Shown here: piece after piece, positions 27,552 to 37,562 of the stretch
How positions within the stretch are numbered: position 1 is the first letter of the stretch
How the letters are laid out: every line of letters starts with the position of its first letter
Assembly (NCBI GenBank): GCA_017961685.1
Contig: JAGCWW010000063.1
Span: forward strand, 1-64,000
DNA: 64,000 bases
Direction of reading: 5' to 3'
Source: Acholeplasmatales bacterium
Lineage (GTDB): Bacteria; Bacillota_I; Bacilli_A; Acholeplasmatales; JAEDCM01
Notes under the pieces: generated by a model
The model's database searches: none
Seen by the model: only the letters and a program-made list of their open reading frames with translations
What the model was told of the DNA's origin: nothing
Translations under genes and position numbers: made by a program

Positions 27552-29219
27552 TTATGCTATTTCAATTTTACCTTGATTATAATATGTTTCTAATCCTGTA
27601 TTTTTACATCTTGTCATTAAATCATCTAATGATTGTTGGTTTGCACCATACTTAATAGTTTCAGCCTTAGAGCAGCCATAGAATGCTGATCTACCGATGT
27701 ATAAATTTTCAGTTCCAGGAATAGATATAAATTTTACTTTTAAACAATTATAGAAGGCTTCTTCGGCTATTGTTTTAACCTTTGTATCTTTTAAATCAAT
27801 AGTTTCTAAATTACTACAATCATAGAAGGCACTTTCACCAATTTCTTCTAGTGCTGGTAAGTCTTTTAATTCAACTAAAGCACTACAACCTAGGAAAGCC
27901 TTAAAGCCTATTTTCTTAACACCTTCACTTGCATTTTCAAATGTAGTGATTGATTCTAATTTATCACAGTTCATAAATGTATAATCTTCAATTTCATGAA
28001 TATATGAAGCTGAAATATCTACAGTTTCAAGATTTCTTGCGTTTGCGAATGCATATGCATTAATCTTACTAGTTGATGCGCTTGATGTGAAGTCTTTATC
28101 AGTCTTTTTAGCTGCATAAACTAATAGAGTTCCTTTATTAATTGTATATAAAATATTCTTATCAGCAATATAGCTTGTATTTCCTTCTTTAACAGTGATT
28201 GTTGCTAAATTTTTACACATTACTAATGCATCATCACTAATATAATTAGTGTTTTCTGGAATTTCAATTGATGCAATACTTGAATTGAAGAATGCTTTAC
28301 TTTCAATTCTAGTAGCATTTGATAGCTTTACTTGAAGCATTCCAAGACATAATTCAAAGCAAGATTCAGGAATAACATCAACATTTGTTTTTGATAAATC
28401 AACCTTATCTAATTTAGAACAATAATAGAAGGCTTTATTACCAATTGTAGTTAGTGTTGTTGGCATATTAACTGTAAGCAATGTTCTACAGTTATAAAAT
28501 GCTCCTTCACCCATTTCTTCTAGCTTTGTTTTAGATAAATTAATAAATGTTATTTTTTTATTTTCCGCAAAAGCGTAATTACCAATTGTTTTTAAATCAT
28601 TAGAAAAAGTTACTTTTAATAAGTTTTCTTGACTATAAAAGGCATAATCAGATATTTCTTCTACTTTTGTATTTGAAAAATCAAATTCTGTTAAGCTAGT
28701 ACATCCGTTAAACACATATGAACCAATTTTCTTACATATATTAGGTAGGATTACTTCACTTAATTTAGTACATCCAGCAAAAGTATAATCAGATATTTCT
28801 TCTATTTCATATTTTGATAAATCAAATTCTTCAAAGCCAGTACAATTTTTAAAGGCGGCACTATCAATTTTAGTTAAAGTTGTAGGTAAGTTAATATCTG
28901 TTAAATTACTACAATTTTCAAAAGCGTTAGCGCCTATTTCTTCTAGTTTTGATTTAGACATATCAACATTTTTTATTCTTGTAACTTTATTAAAGGCATT
29001 ATCTCCTATTTTAGTTACTAGCTTTTTATCTATTGAATAAGGAATAATAATATCTGTTTGACTCTTATATTTTTCATTTAAGCCAGTGATAGTTACCTTA
29101 TCATCTTCTACTTCAAAATTATAAATTGTGTTTTTGCTTGAAGCATAAACATCTTTATTTTTACCGCATCCAAAAAGAAATAGCGGAGTTAGAAATAAAG
29201 GTATTAATAATTTTCTCAT
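27552..29219 (-). CDS. BspA-type leucine-rich-repeat lipoprotein
   Basis: 555 aa. Lipobox LFGC after a hydrophobic start (LIPLFLTPLFLFGC), then GKNKD. From about residue 45 to the end it is a continuous solenoid of TpLRR repeats (IGDNAF, AFENCSNLTDINLPTTLTKI, FAGCTKLSEVILP). Alternate repeats carry DLSKT/FSNTKVEEI, a subfamily motif not seen in its neighbour. Surface-exposed adhesin-like role by family. It starts 89 nt downstream of the terminator after the 1505-aa paralogue. Confidence 0.9.
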   Translation of the reverse strand: MRKLLIPLFLTPLFLFGCGKNKDVYASSKNTIYNFEVEDDKVTITGLNEKYKSQTDIIIPYSIDKKLVTKIGDNAFNKVTRIKNVDMSKSKLEEIGANAFENCSNLTDINLPTTLTKIDSAAFKNCTGFEEFDLSKYEIEEISDYTFAGCTKLSEVILPNICKKIGSYVFNGCTSLTEFDFSNTKVEEISDYAFYSQENLLKVTFSNDLKTIGNYAFAENKKITFINLSKTKLEEMGEGAFYNCRTLLTVNMPTTLTTIGNKAFYYCSKLDKVDLSKTNVDVIPESCFELCLGMLQVKLSNATRIESKAFFNSSIASIEIPENTNYISDDALVMCKNLATITVKEGNTSYIADKNILYTINKGTLLVYAAKKTDKDFTSSASTSKINAYAFANARNLETVDISASYIHEIEDYTFMNCDKLESITTFENASEGVKKIGFKAFLGCSALVELKDLPALEEIGESAFYDCSNLETIDLKDTKVKTIAEEAFYNCLKVKFISIPGTENLYIGRSAFYGCSKAETIKYGANQQSLDDLMTRCKNTGLETYYNQGKIEIA

Positions 29220-29273
29220 AATATCACCCTCTTTTTTATTTTAACATATTTTTCTTAAAATTAATATATTAAG

Positions 29274-29299
29274 AAAAAAGAGCCAGCTTAGCTGACTCT
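29274..29299 (-). terminator. terminator of the 1505-aa LRR gene
   Basis: Minus-strand AGAGTCAGCTAAGCTGGCTCT hairpin followed by TTTTTTCTT. Confidence 0.85.
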
Positions 29300-29307
29300 T
29301 AATTTAA

Positions 29308-32300
29308 TTATTCAGTAATATTATTTGCATGTAAGCCAAATACATAGTTCTTTAGGTAAACAGCAGTTTTTCCTGATGGAACCTTAAATGTTACATTAGT
29401 ATAGCTTGCACAGAATTTTTCATCAACACTTGGTGGTAGCTCGCCCAAGAATGTTAATGTTTGAGCACCTTGAGCATTGAATACATTTACACCAATACGG
29501 CTTACGTTTGCTTCAACTGTAAATGCTGTTAATGAACTACATCCAGCGAATGTATCATCATTAATTACGTTACAGCTTTTACTCCAAGTAACTGAATTTA
29601 GTGCGCTACAGCCCTTGAATGCTTCTTTTCCAACATATGTAACAGAAACAGGGATGTCAGCTGTTTGTAGATGTGTACATCCGTTAAACGCTCCATCCAT
29701 AATTTGTTCAACAGCTGTTTGACTTAAGAATGATAAGCTTGTAATTGCTGTATTGTTAAATGCTGAAGCACCAATAGTCTTAATACCTGGGTTAACATAT
29801 ACTTCTGCTAATTGTGTACAGTTTTCGAAGAATGAAGCACTTATTGCTGTGATATTTAATGCTGTTAAAGTAGCTTTTGTAATTGTTGTTTCTGCAAAAG
29901 CGTTAGCTCCAAGTTGAATAACTTTAGCACCTAATGTTAGAGTCTTAATACCTGCCTTATAGAATGCTTTTTCACCAATTGTTACATTATTATCAACACC
30001 AAGTACTACATCAACATATAGTGCAGCATCTTCTTCAAATGCTTCAGCTCCAATTGCTAACATATTTTTAAAATCAAATGTCTCTAGAGCAGTACATCCT
30101 CTAAATGCAGCTATACCAATTGTATTAACTGATGTTCTAATTTCTGGAGTTACAGTTGTATCAGCCATTACTAGAGTTTCTAATGCTTCGCATGCATCAA
30201 ACATGTAATCACCAATCTTAGTAATCTTTAAGTATTTGAAATCAACAGATTTAACTGCTGATTTAGTGAATACTGAATTACCAATTTCAACAATCTTTGA
30301 TCCTAAAACTAATCCAGTTAAACCACTATTTTCGAATGCTCCATCCATAATAGTTAAGCTTACACCATTAGTTGTATCAACGCCTAGGTTAACTGTTTGA
30401 CCAACGAATGAATGAGGTTCTTCATCTTCAGAAGCAAATGCTGATGCTCCAATATAAGAAATAGATGCTGGAATTTGTGTTAAGCATGGAGTATTGAAGA
30501 ATGCTTCATCTTCAATTATCTTAGCATTTGTATTCCAATATATTGTTGTTAAGCTCTTGCAATTCTTAAATGCATAAGCAGGAATTTCAAATACTTTTTC
30601 AGGAATTACTAAATTATTTAGTGACTTAGCGCCTTCAAATGAATGTTCTCCGATTGAATCTAAGCCTTCTGGTAATTCTATTTCAAATAAACATTCACAG
30701 TTATAGAATGCTGATTCATTAATTTGTTTAACAGTCGCAGGTAAGTTAATTGTTGTTAATGCATAGCAGTTATAGAATGTTTGTGCATTAACTACTTCAA
30801 TCTTAGAACCTTGTAAGTATTCAACTGTTCTAAGTGCGAAGCAACCTTTGAATGCTCCATCATTAATCTTAATAACATCTTTTGGAATTAGAATTTCATA
30901 TAAGTTTGAGCTTCCTTCAAATGCGCTAACACCAATTTCAGTTAGTTTTGATAATGCTGTAATATTAACTGCTTTTAATGTCTTAATATCTTTAAATGCT
31001 TCTTTACCAATATATGTAACGCTATCTGGAATAGTTACAGTTACTAAGATAGTACTCATAAATGTTCCGTCTGGGATACTTGTAATATTCTTTGAATCAT
31101 CTTCTGCATTAAATTCAAAGACACATTGAGCTAGAGATTGACATCCAGCAAATACTTGAGTTCCAAGTTTTAAACCATTAGCAGGAAGAGTGATTGTTGT
31201 TAAACCTGATTCAGCGAATGCTCTACTTCCGATTTCTTCTAGAGAATCTAGAGCAGATGGGAAGGCAACTAAACTTGAACATCCATCAAATACGCCATCA
31301 CCAAGTTTTGTAATTAAACTACCATTTTCAAATGTTACACTACTAATAGCAGTGAATCCCTTGAACATGTTATCTGCTAATTCAGTTGATCCATCTTTAA
31401 TTGTTATTTGAGATAGAACTGGTTTTAATTCTGTTACAGAATCGCCAAATAATCTTTCAAGACTTGTTGTACCAAAAATCTTTAATTCTTCTACTTTAGT
31501 ACATCCTGATAGAATAGCGAATCCTAAATTATCTGTTGCAACTAAATCTTTTTCAAATTCGAATGATGTAATAGCTTTACATCCAGCGAAAGCATATTCA
31601 CCAATTCTATTTAAGTTTTCAGTTGTTTTATTTATACTTACTAATAAGCATCCATTAAATGCTCTTTCACCAATTTCAACAACACTTTCAGGTAATTCGC
31701 TAACTGTTAAGTTTAAGCATCCTGAGAATGCATAATCGCCAATACTTGTGATTGAATCAATTAATGTTAAGTTGATATTTGAACATCCACTAAATGCTTC
31801 ATTACCAATCTTAGTTGTTCCTGCATTTAATGTGAATGTACCCATTGCTGAATCGTTTAAGAATAGTCCATCACTAATCTTTGTAATACCAGATGGTAAG
31901 TGGTCCATAACTAATTTTTCACAATCAGAGAATGCATATTCACCAATCTTAGTTAAGCTTTCTGGTAATAATAATTCTGTAATACCTTTACATCCAGCAA
32001 ATGCATAAGCACCAATTTCTTCTACTGTATCAGGAATTGTGATTTGAGTTACAAGTAAACATCCATTGAAGGCATCAGCTTCAATAACTGTTGTTCCTTC
32101 TTTGATTTCAATTGTCTTGATTTGCTTTGAAGTATATTCTTGCGAATCACCGAATAATGTAGCTAAACCATATTTACCATTTACAGAAATTGATTCAACG
32201 TTTGTATCTCCTTCAAATACGAATGATTCTACTACTGTTGAGCTAGATAAATCAATTGTTTTAATGTTTGTACAGTTAATGAAAGCACATTGTCTAATTT

Positions 32301-33825
32301 GTGAATTCTTAGCTGTAACTGTTACTGATTCAATTCCTAGACATCCATCAAATGCATATTCACCGATATATGATAAGTTTTCTGAGAATGTAGGAGTTGT
32401 AATTGCTGTATTTCTAAATGCATAAGCACCAATTTCTTTTACATTTACTAATTCTACATTTACCTTAACGCATCCATCAAATGCACCTTGACGAATGATT
32501 ACTACTGAATCAGGTAATACAACAGTATCTAAATTAATACAGTTTTTAAATACGTTTCTAGATAATTCTTTTAAACCTTCGTTTAATTGAATTTGTTCTA
32601 TCTTAGTACATTCTTCAAATGCACTTTCACCCATTGCTTTAACTGTATTATCGATTGTTAAGTTTTCTAGGTTACTACAATTCTTAAATGCATTTGCAGC
32701 AATCTTATCTCCAGTTATATGAAGTGTTGTTAGAGATTTTCTAACTAGTGGAGCATAATCTGTAAATACTTTTTGAACTGATAAGTTACCATTAATTGTT
32801 AAAGATGTAATCTTTTCAAGTGGAATTAAGTTATCTCCAACTAATTCATATTGAGAGAATGCGTTAACTCCAATGAATGTATCAGATCCAGATTTAATTT
32901 CAATTGATGAAATACCTGAGTTAACAAATGCTTCATCGCCAATTGTTGTTACTTTTTCTGGAATAACGATTGATGTCATCTTTTGTGTATTGTAGAATGC
33001 CTTATTTCCAATTGTTTGTAGGGCATCATCAAATGTTACGCTTGTCATATTTATACATCCTCTAAATGCGTTAGCATCAATTGTCTTTAACGCTTTGTTA
33101 GGTGTAAAGTTTAATGATGTAATCTTTTCGCATCCTGAGAACGCATATTGATCTATTGTTGTAAGGCTTGTAGCATTTGATAAGTTAAGGTTAGCTAAGT
33201 TAACACACTTTTCAAATGCACTTTGAGAAATTACTTCTACGCTACTTGGAATAGCGATAGTTGTTAAGCCTTCACAATCATAGAATGAGAAAGGTCCAAT
33301 TGTTGTTAAGTTTGATTCGTCTTCAAAAGTCACACTTGTTAATGTATCAACATTTTGGAATGCTTCATAAGATATTGATCTAACACTTGCAGGAATTTCA
33401 ATTGAACTAATCTTTGTTCCTAAGAAAGCTTTAGATGGAATACTTACTAATGAAGATGTTCCTGTAAATTCTACTTCTTCAAGATTTATGCACTCCATAA
33501 AACCATTACCATTTAAGTAAGTTAATGTTTCTGGAATGACAACCTTCTTTAAGTTTTCAGAAGTATATGTACAAGAAATTCTTCTAACTACATTTCCATC
33601 AATAGTTGAAGGAATGTTAAAAGTTTCTCCCTGTTCATCTATTCTTGTGATTTCAGCTTCACCATTAAATACTTTATATTCGACCTTTAAAGTCTTATCG
33701 TATTTAGTGTTACCGTCATCCTTCTTTTGTGTAGTTTGTTTCTTCTTGCCACAACCAGCAAAAACAAAAGCAGTTGATGCTAATGCTAGGATGGATAGAG
33801 TTTTTACCAAATTAGTTTTTTTCAT
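29308..33825 (-). CDS. giant BspA-type leucine-rich-repeat lipoprotein (1505 aa)
   Basis: Signal peptide with lipobox FAGC followed by GKKKQTTQKK. After a short spacer the chain is a long run of 23-25-residue TpLRR/LRR_5 units (AF.GC..LT.I.LP..V..IG..AF), on the order of 45-55 repeats. A few insertions carry a distinct motif (SLERLFGDS, GLATLFGDS) that recurs at two or three places. The C-terminus ends with a short non-repeat cap. One of the longest proteins in the window and probably a surface fibre or adhesin. AGGAGGT supports ATG 33825. The upstream 100 nt contain a minus-strand TATAGT -10 candidate and a CGTATA-CA-TATACG inverted repeat. Confidence 0.92.
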   Translation of the reverse strand: MKKTNLVKTLSILALASTAFVFAGCGKKKQTTQKKDDGNTKYDKTLKVEYKVFNGEAEITRIDEQGETFNIPSTIDGNVVRRISCTYTSENLKKVVIPETLTYLNGNGFMECINLEEVEFTGTSSLVSIPSKAFLGTKISSIEIPASVRSISYEAFQNVDTLTSVTFEDESNLTTIGPFSFYDCEGLTTIAIPSSVEVISQSAFEKCVNLANLNLSNATSLTTIDQYAFSGCEKITSLNFTPNKALKTIDANAFRGCINMTSVTFDDALQTIGNKAFYNTQKMTSIVIPEKVTTIGDEAFVNSGISSIEIKSGSDTFIGVNAFSQYELVGDNLIPLEKITSLTINGNLSVQKVFTDYAPLVRKSLTTLHITGDKIAANAFKNCSNLENLTIDNTVKAMGESAFEECTKIEQIQLNEGLKELSRNVFKNCINLDTVVLPDSVVIIRQGAFDGCVKVNVELVNVKEIGAYAFRNTAITTPTFSENLSYIGEYAFDGCLGIESVTVTAKNSQIRQCAFINCTNIKTIDLSSSTVVESFVFEGDTNVESISVNGKYGLATLFGDSQEYTSKQIKTIEIKEGTTVIEADAFNGCLLVTQITIPDTVEEIGAYAFAGCKGITELLLPESLTKIGEYAFSDCEKLVMDHLPSGITKISDGLFLNDSAMGTFTLNAGTTKIGNEAFSGCSNINLTLIDSITSIGDYAFSGCLNLTVSELPESVVEIGERAFNGCLLVSINKTTENLNRIGEYAFAGCKAITSFEFEKDLVATDNLGFAILSGCTKVEELKIFGTTSLERLFGDSVTELKPVLSQITIKDGSTELADNMFKGFTAISSVTFENGSLITKLGDGVFDGCSSLVAFPSALDSLEEIGSRAFAESGLTTITLPANGLKLGTQVFAGCQSLAQCVFEFNAEDDSKNITSIPDGTFMSTILVTVTIPDSVTYIGKEAFKDIKTLKAVNITALSKLTEIGVSAFEGSSNLYEILIPKDVIKINDGAFKGCFALRTVEYLQGSKIEVVNAQTFYNCYALTTINLPATVKQINESAFYNCECLFEIELPEGLDSIGEHSFEGAKSLNNLVIPEKVFEIPAYAFKNCKSLTTIYWNTNAKIIEDEAFFNTPCLTQIPASISYIGASAFASEDEEPHSFVGQTVNLGVDTTNGVSLTIMDGAFENSGLTGLVLGSKIVEIGNSVFTKSAVKSVDFKYLKITKIGDYMFDACEALETLVMADTTVTPEIRTSVNTIGIAAFRGCTALETFDFKNMLAIGAEAFEEDAALYVDVVLGVDNNVTIGEKAFYKAGIKTLTLGAKVIQLGANAFAETTITKATLTALNITAISASFFENCTQLAEVYVNPGIKTIGASAFNNTAITSLSFLSQTAVEQIMDGAFNGCTHLQTADIPVSVTYVGKEAFKGCSALNSVTWSKSCNVINDDTFAGCSSLTAFTVEANVSRIGVNVFNAQGAQTLTFLGELPPSVDEKFCASYTNVTFKVPSGKTAVYLKNYVFGLHANNITE

Positions 33826-33981
33826 AATGCATTACCTCCTGTTGAGTAATTATTTGCGTATACATATACGTGCGTGTGACTGCACTATAACATTATTTTA
33901 ACATAGTAAAGCCTTTTATGCAATATTAATATATAATATTAATAAAGTTTAAAATAAGGCTTATTTTTAGATTTTAAGAAT

Positions 33982-34002
33982 AAAAAAAGGCTCAAATGAG
34001 CC
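33982..34002 (-). terminator. terminator after the VanZ-Ig gene
   Basis: Minus-strand GGCTCATTTGAGCC hairpin followed by seven T. Confidence 0.9.
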
Positions 34003-34020
34003 AATTTCCATATTAATTAT

Positions 34021-35616
34021 TTAATTTTCATTATTTTCTAATTGATTATCATCAATTAAATCTTTTTTTCTTCTCTTTTTGATTAGTCTATATATTTCAT
34101 ATATGATAACACATAATATGAATGCACACAAATAACCTAAAAAGTCTAAAATTACATCCTTAAAATTGCCATCTCTACCTGGAGCAAATAGCTGAATTAC
34201 TTCTGTTAAAATGGCAAATGTTAATCCATTTACTAGTATTACAACGTATGTTAAATTAAACTTTTTATAATATGCAGATACCCACATAATATACATCATA
34301 AAGGCAATAATTCCAAAGCCTACAAAGCCCATAAAATGTGCTATACCTTTTCTAATAAACATACCAAAATTAAAGTCAACATTATCTTCTATTACTCTAT
34401 CGCTTACCTCTAAATTGAAGTATGCCTCGAATCTATCAATACCATCATCTACGATAACTCCAACAAGTGTCTTTCCTTCTTTTTTAGGAGTAATAACACC
34501 TTGTTTATCAATACTAGCTATTTTCTCATTATCTATATAATATTCATAATTAAAATATGTCGCAGCATCGCTATTTATTGGTTGAACATTAATTTTATAG
34601 CTTTCGCCTATTACTAATCTCTTATCACTTATAGAATATTTAGGTAAAATGTTTCTTATAGCAACATACATTATATCATAATAACTCCAGTCATATGAAT
34701 AAACATATACTTTATAATTTCCAGCTTTACTAGCTTTTTCTACTTCTCCTGTTGTAATATTTAAGATGAAATCAGTAGTTGGTTTATCATTAGCTGTATA
34801 TGCACTATAGAAACGATCTTGATAAATATTTGATGCATCACTATTAATAGTTGATGAATAACTTAAACCTTCAATACTATTAACTGTTATACTATTAGGC
34901 CCATCAATCTCAAATGTAGTTGGTTTAACAATAGTACCTTCAGTAATAGTTAGTGTTAAAGTTGCGGTTTTACCTGTTGCTGGGTGTGTTCCTTTAATAG
35001 TTACTTCTCCTTCTTTTAACGCAAATAAATGCGATCCATAAGTACCTGCAATATCAGGGTTTAAAGATTCTATATAGAAATCTTTATCAGTAACATTACT
35101 TGGACTAAACGTACCATAAATTAAAGTAACTTCACCTACAGGTAGGCTTGTTATATAGTCATGAGCAACTAAATTAAATGTATCTGGTTCAATTTCTTCA
35201 TGTTTAACTACATTAAATTCTATTTCTTTAGTTAAATCTGATTCCTTTTGTTCAATAATAACTTTAGCTACACCTTCTGATATAAATGTAACATTTCCAA
35301 AATCATCAACTGTTAAAATATCAGTATTAGTTGATGAATATGTTAAAGACTTATAAGATGAATTAGAAGGAGTAATTGATAAATCTAAGGTAATATAATC
35401 ATCTATAAAATAAGATTCTTCTATTTTATTATTAATGGTTATATCGCTAGCTTTAATCACTTTATTTCTAATAAATATTTTAGATATATTATTTATTATG
35501 TTTTTAAAGAATTTATTTTGCTTAGCACTAACATTTGAAGGCAAGGCTGCTTCATAAATTAAAAGTAGCGCAATAAAGATATAAAATGCTAATAAAAATA
35601 TTTTAAACTTCTTCAT
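34021..35616 (-). CDS. VanZ-like membrane protein with inserted Ig-like (Big_2) domains
   Basis: 531 aa. The first membrane helix (5-25) is followed by EAALPSNVSAKQ, matching the VanZ pattern of a Ser/Lys-Gln loop after TM1. Next comes a ~350-residue extracytoplasmic insert with bacterial Ig-like repeats: LTYSSTNTDILTVDDFGNVT, GVAKVII, and IASIDKQGVITPKKEGKTLVGV. Then follow three more helices (~410-510) containing KGIAHFMGFVGFG, EVIQLFAPGRDGNFKDVILDFLGY (the VanZ E..Q...pgR..D...N..G signature), and a Lys/Arg-rich tail. The Ig block therefore sits inside the VanZ domain. VanZ relates to teicoplanin resistance in enterococci, but most homologues are of unknown role. Confidence 0.85.
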   Translation of the reverse strand: MKKFKIFLLAFYIFIALLLIYEAALPSNVSAKQNKFFKNIINNISKIFIRNKVIKASDITINNKIEESYFIDDYITLDLSITPSNSSYKSLTYSSTNTDILTVDDFGNVTFISEGVAKVIIEQKESDLTKEIEFNVVKHEEIEPDTFNLVAHDYITSLPVGEVTLIYGTFSPSNVTDKDFYIESLNPDIAGTYGSHLFALKEGEVTIKGTHPATGKTATLTLTITEGTIVKPTTFEIDGPNSITVNSIEGLSYSSTINSDASNIYQDRFYSAYTANDKPTTDFILNITTGEVEKASKAGNYKVYVYSYDWSYYDIMYVAIRNILPKYSISDKRLVIGESYKINVQPINSDAATYFNYEYYIDNEKIASIDKQGVITPKKEGKTLVGVIVDDGIDRFEAYFNLEVSDRVIEDNVDFNFGMFIRKGIAHFMGFVGFGIIAFMMYIMWVSAYYKKFNLTYVVILVNGLTFAILTEVIQLFAPGRDGNFKDVILDFLGYLCAFILCVIIYEIYRLIKKRRKKDLIDDNQLENNEN

Positions 35617-35638
35617 AATTCCTCCTTTCTAAATCTTT

Positions 35639-35663
35639 AAAAAAAGCAACTACAAGAGTTGCT
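35639..35663 (-). terminator. terminator after the dnaK-like gene
   Basis: Minus-strand AGCAACTCTTGTAGTTGCT hairpin followed by seven T. Confidence 0.9.
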
Positions 35664-35678
35664 TTTTCAAATTTAATT

Positions 35679-37397
35679 TTATAATCCTTGACGTAATGCT
35701 TGAAGAGCTCTGAATAATAGAATTCTGTATTCTTCAGCTGTCTTGATGTATTCTTTTTGATTATCTAATCTAAATAGAATCCATTCAGTGATTGGGTTTT
35801 GATTTTCTTGTAACTTAGCTCTAATTTCTTGTTCAGGCTTTTGAAGTTTCTCTGGTGGTAAATTCTTGAAGAATTCATTTGCAGCCTTAGTTAATTCTTC
35901 AAAGTTAGTCTTTTGAACTGAAGAACCTTTACCAATTTGCATTGTATCATAGAATTCTGCACCATCTTCATGAACTTCTTTTGCAGTTACTTCAATCTTA
36001 CCAGAGTTATCAACTCTTAAAGTTACATCTACTGGAACTTTATCAGTTGTATCATGGAAGTTTTGTAATTCAATCTTACCTAAAATTTGGTTTTCAGGAG
36101 ATTCAACATTTAAATCCTTACCTTGAACAACATATGCTGTAACTGACTTTTGTCCTTTACCTGCTGTATAGAATCTTTCAACTACTTCATAAGGAATAGG
36201 TGTGTTTTCAAGCATCATGTATTGTACGAATCCACCTGCAACAGTAATTCCTAGTGGGTTAGTTAAAATTTCGTTTAAGAATGATTCTTTCTTATTACCC
36301 ATGATTGAAGCTTGGATAGCTGCACCACGAGCAACAATTAAGTCTGGATCACTATCAGAAATTTCTACGTTAGGGAAAGCATTTCTAATCATTTGTCCAA
36401 CTAGTGGAATTCTTGTAGAACCACCAACTAGGATAATTCTTTGAATTTCTCTACCACCAACAACCTTCTTAGCCATTTCAACTGTTTGGTTAACAAGTGA
36501 TCCGATCATATTTTCAAATTGAGTCTTAGATAATTGATATTCAAGAATAATTCTTTGTCCTTGAATACGAATCATATCTGTACCCTTAACTTCTTCTTGT
36601 TTAGATAAAGCAATTTTAATCTTTTCAGAAATACCATAACTTCTCTTAATGAATTCTTTCTTGAAGTCTGCATTTCCTTCATATTTTCTACCTTCATCAG
36701 TTGAAACATATGAATTGTATAAGTATTCTGAAATCTTTTCATCAAAGTTCTTACCACCGATAACTGAACCATCAGTTCTTACTGCTTGATAGAATCTAAC
36801 ACCATCAACGTTTTCACATTCTAGTAAAGTAGCATCGAATGTTCCACCACCAAGGTCAAATGCTAATACGTTAGTAGCATCTTCAACATCTTCACCATAA
36901 GCAAGAGTTGCACTTGTTGGTTCGTTGATTAAACGAATTTCATGTGTAGGATTGAATCCTGCATCTCTAGCAGCTTGTTCTGTAGAACGTCTTTCGTTAT
37001 CTTTGAAATAAGCTGGAACTGTGATAACTAAATCTTCAACTTCATTTTCAGGATATAATTCATCAAGTCCATCTTTAATATATTTTAAAACTTTTGATGA
37101 GAATTGTTGTGGATTTAATTTAACACCATTATATTCTTCTGTATAAGTGTCACCTTTATCCATATGTATTTTCATGTGCTTCCAAGCATCCATGTATAAA
37201 TCGGCATTGTTCTTTACTTTTTCACCTACTAGGAATTTATCTGCTGATTTATCATAGTAAACTACTGATGGATAAATACCAGACATACTTCCATGTAAGT
37301 ATTGTAGAACTGGTTGATTTGTTACATCGGAATAGATATAGCACTCTGAGTTTGTTGTACCTAAGTCAATACCTACTGTTAATTTAATATTACTCAT
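35679..37397 (-). CDS. DnaK-like Hsp70 chaperone, divergent paralogue
   Basis: 572 aa, shorter than housekeeping DnaK (~610-640). The nucleotide-binding domain is complete: GIDLGTTNSECYIY, INEPTSATLAYG, DLGGGTFDATLL, ILVGGSTRIPLVGQ. The beta substrate-binding domain is present (NPLGITVAGGFVQYMML, TAYVVQGKDLNV), but the helical lid is short and unlike DnaK, and there is no EEVD-like or acidic tail. The N-terminus VLQYLHGSMSGIYPSVVYYD is also unusual. It follows the GrpE-like and J-protein genes, from which it is separated by its own promoter. It is probably the ATPase of a dedicated chaperone system rather than general DnaK (inference). No CIRCE element was seen. Confidence 0.93.
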   Translation of the reverse strand: MSNIKLTVGIDLGTTNSECYIYSDVTNQPVLQYLHGSMSGIYPSVVYYDKSADKFLVGEKVKNNADLYMDAWKHMKIHMDKGDTYTEEYNGVKLNPQQFSSKVLKYIKDGLDELYPENEVEDLVITVPAYFKDNERRSTEQAARDAGFNPTHEIRLINEPTSATLAYGEDVEDATNVLAFDLGGGTFDATLLECENVDGVRFYQAVRTDGSVIGGKNFDEKISEYLYNSYVSTDEGRKYEGNADFKKEFIKRSYGISEKIKIALSKQEEVKGTDMIRIQGQRIILEYQLSKTQFENMIGSLVNQTVEMAKKVVGGREIQRIILVGGSTRIPLVGQMIRNAFPNVEISDSDPDLIVARGAAIQASIMGNKKESFLNEILTNPLGITVAGGFVQYMMLENTPIPYEVVERFYTAGKGQKSVTAYVVQGKDLNVESPENQILGKIELQNFHDTTDKVPVDVTLRVDNSGKIEVTAKEVHEDGAEFYDTMQIGKGSSVQKTNFEELTKAANEFFKNLPPEKLQKPEQEIRAKLQENQNPITEWILFRLDNQKEYIKTAEEYRILLFRALQALRQGL

Positions 37398-37493
37398 TGT
37401 AATTCCTCCCTTAATCGGTTAATTTCGATTTTCTTAAAAAGTTTTTTCTATCGTATTATTAACAAATTTTGAATATATACTTATCATAATACC

Positions 37494-37522
37494 ATTTTAC
37501 CACATATTTCCAATATATTCAA
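37494..37522 (-). promoter_or_regulatory. predicted promoter of the dnaK-like gene
   Basis: TTGAAT (37522-37517), 17-nt spacer, TAAAAT (37499-37494) on the minus strand. It gives a ~90-nt leader with a small AATCG/CGATT hairpin just before the SD. Confidence 0.6.
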
Positions 37523-37562
37523 TATTAGAAATAGCAAGAAATATAGTAATTCTTATATTTTT

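Noticed and set aside
32066-32425. 119-aa plus-strand frame inside the giant LRR gene (and several similar ones 29.4-33.9 kb)
   Set aside because: Antisense of regular LRR repeats gives open frames with repeated NALLPI-like words; no SD.
33856-33869. CGTATA-CA-TATACG inverted repeat upstream of the 1505-aa gene
   Set aside because: Only 6-bp arms in A+T-rich DNA; noted in the gene entry but too weak to claim as an operator.
37398-37562. CIRCE element or hrcA site upstream of the dnaK-like gene
   Set aside because: No TTAGCACTC-N9-GAGTGCTAA or close variant was found in the gap or upstream of the J-protein gene.
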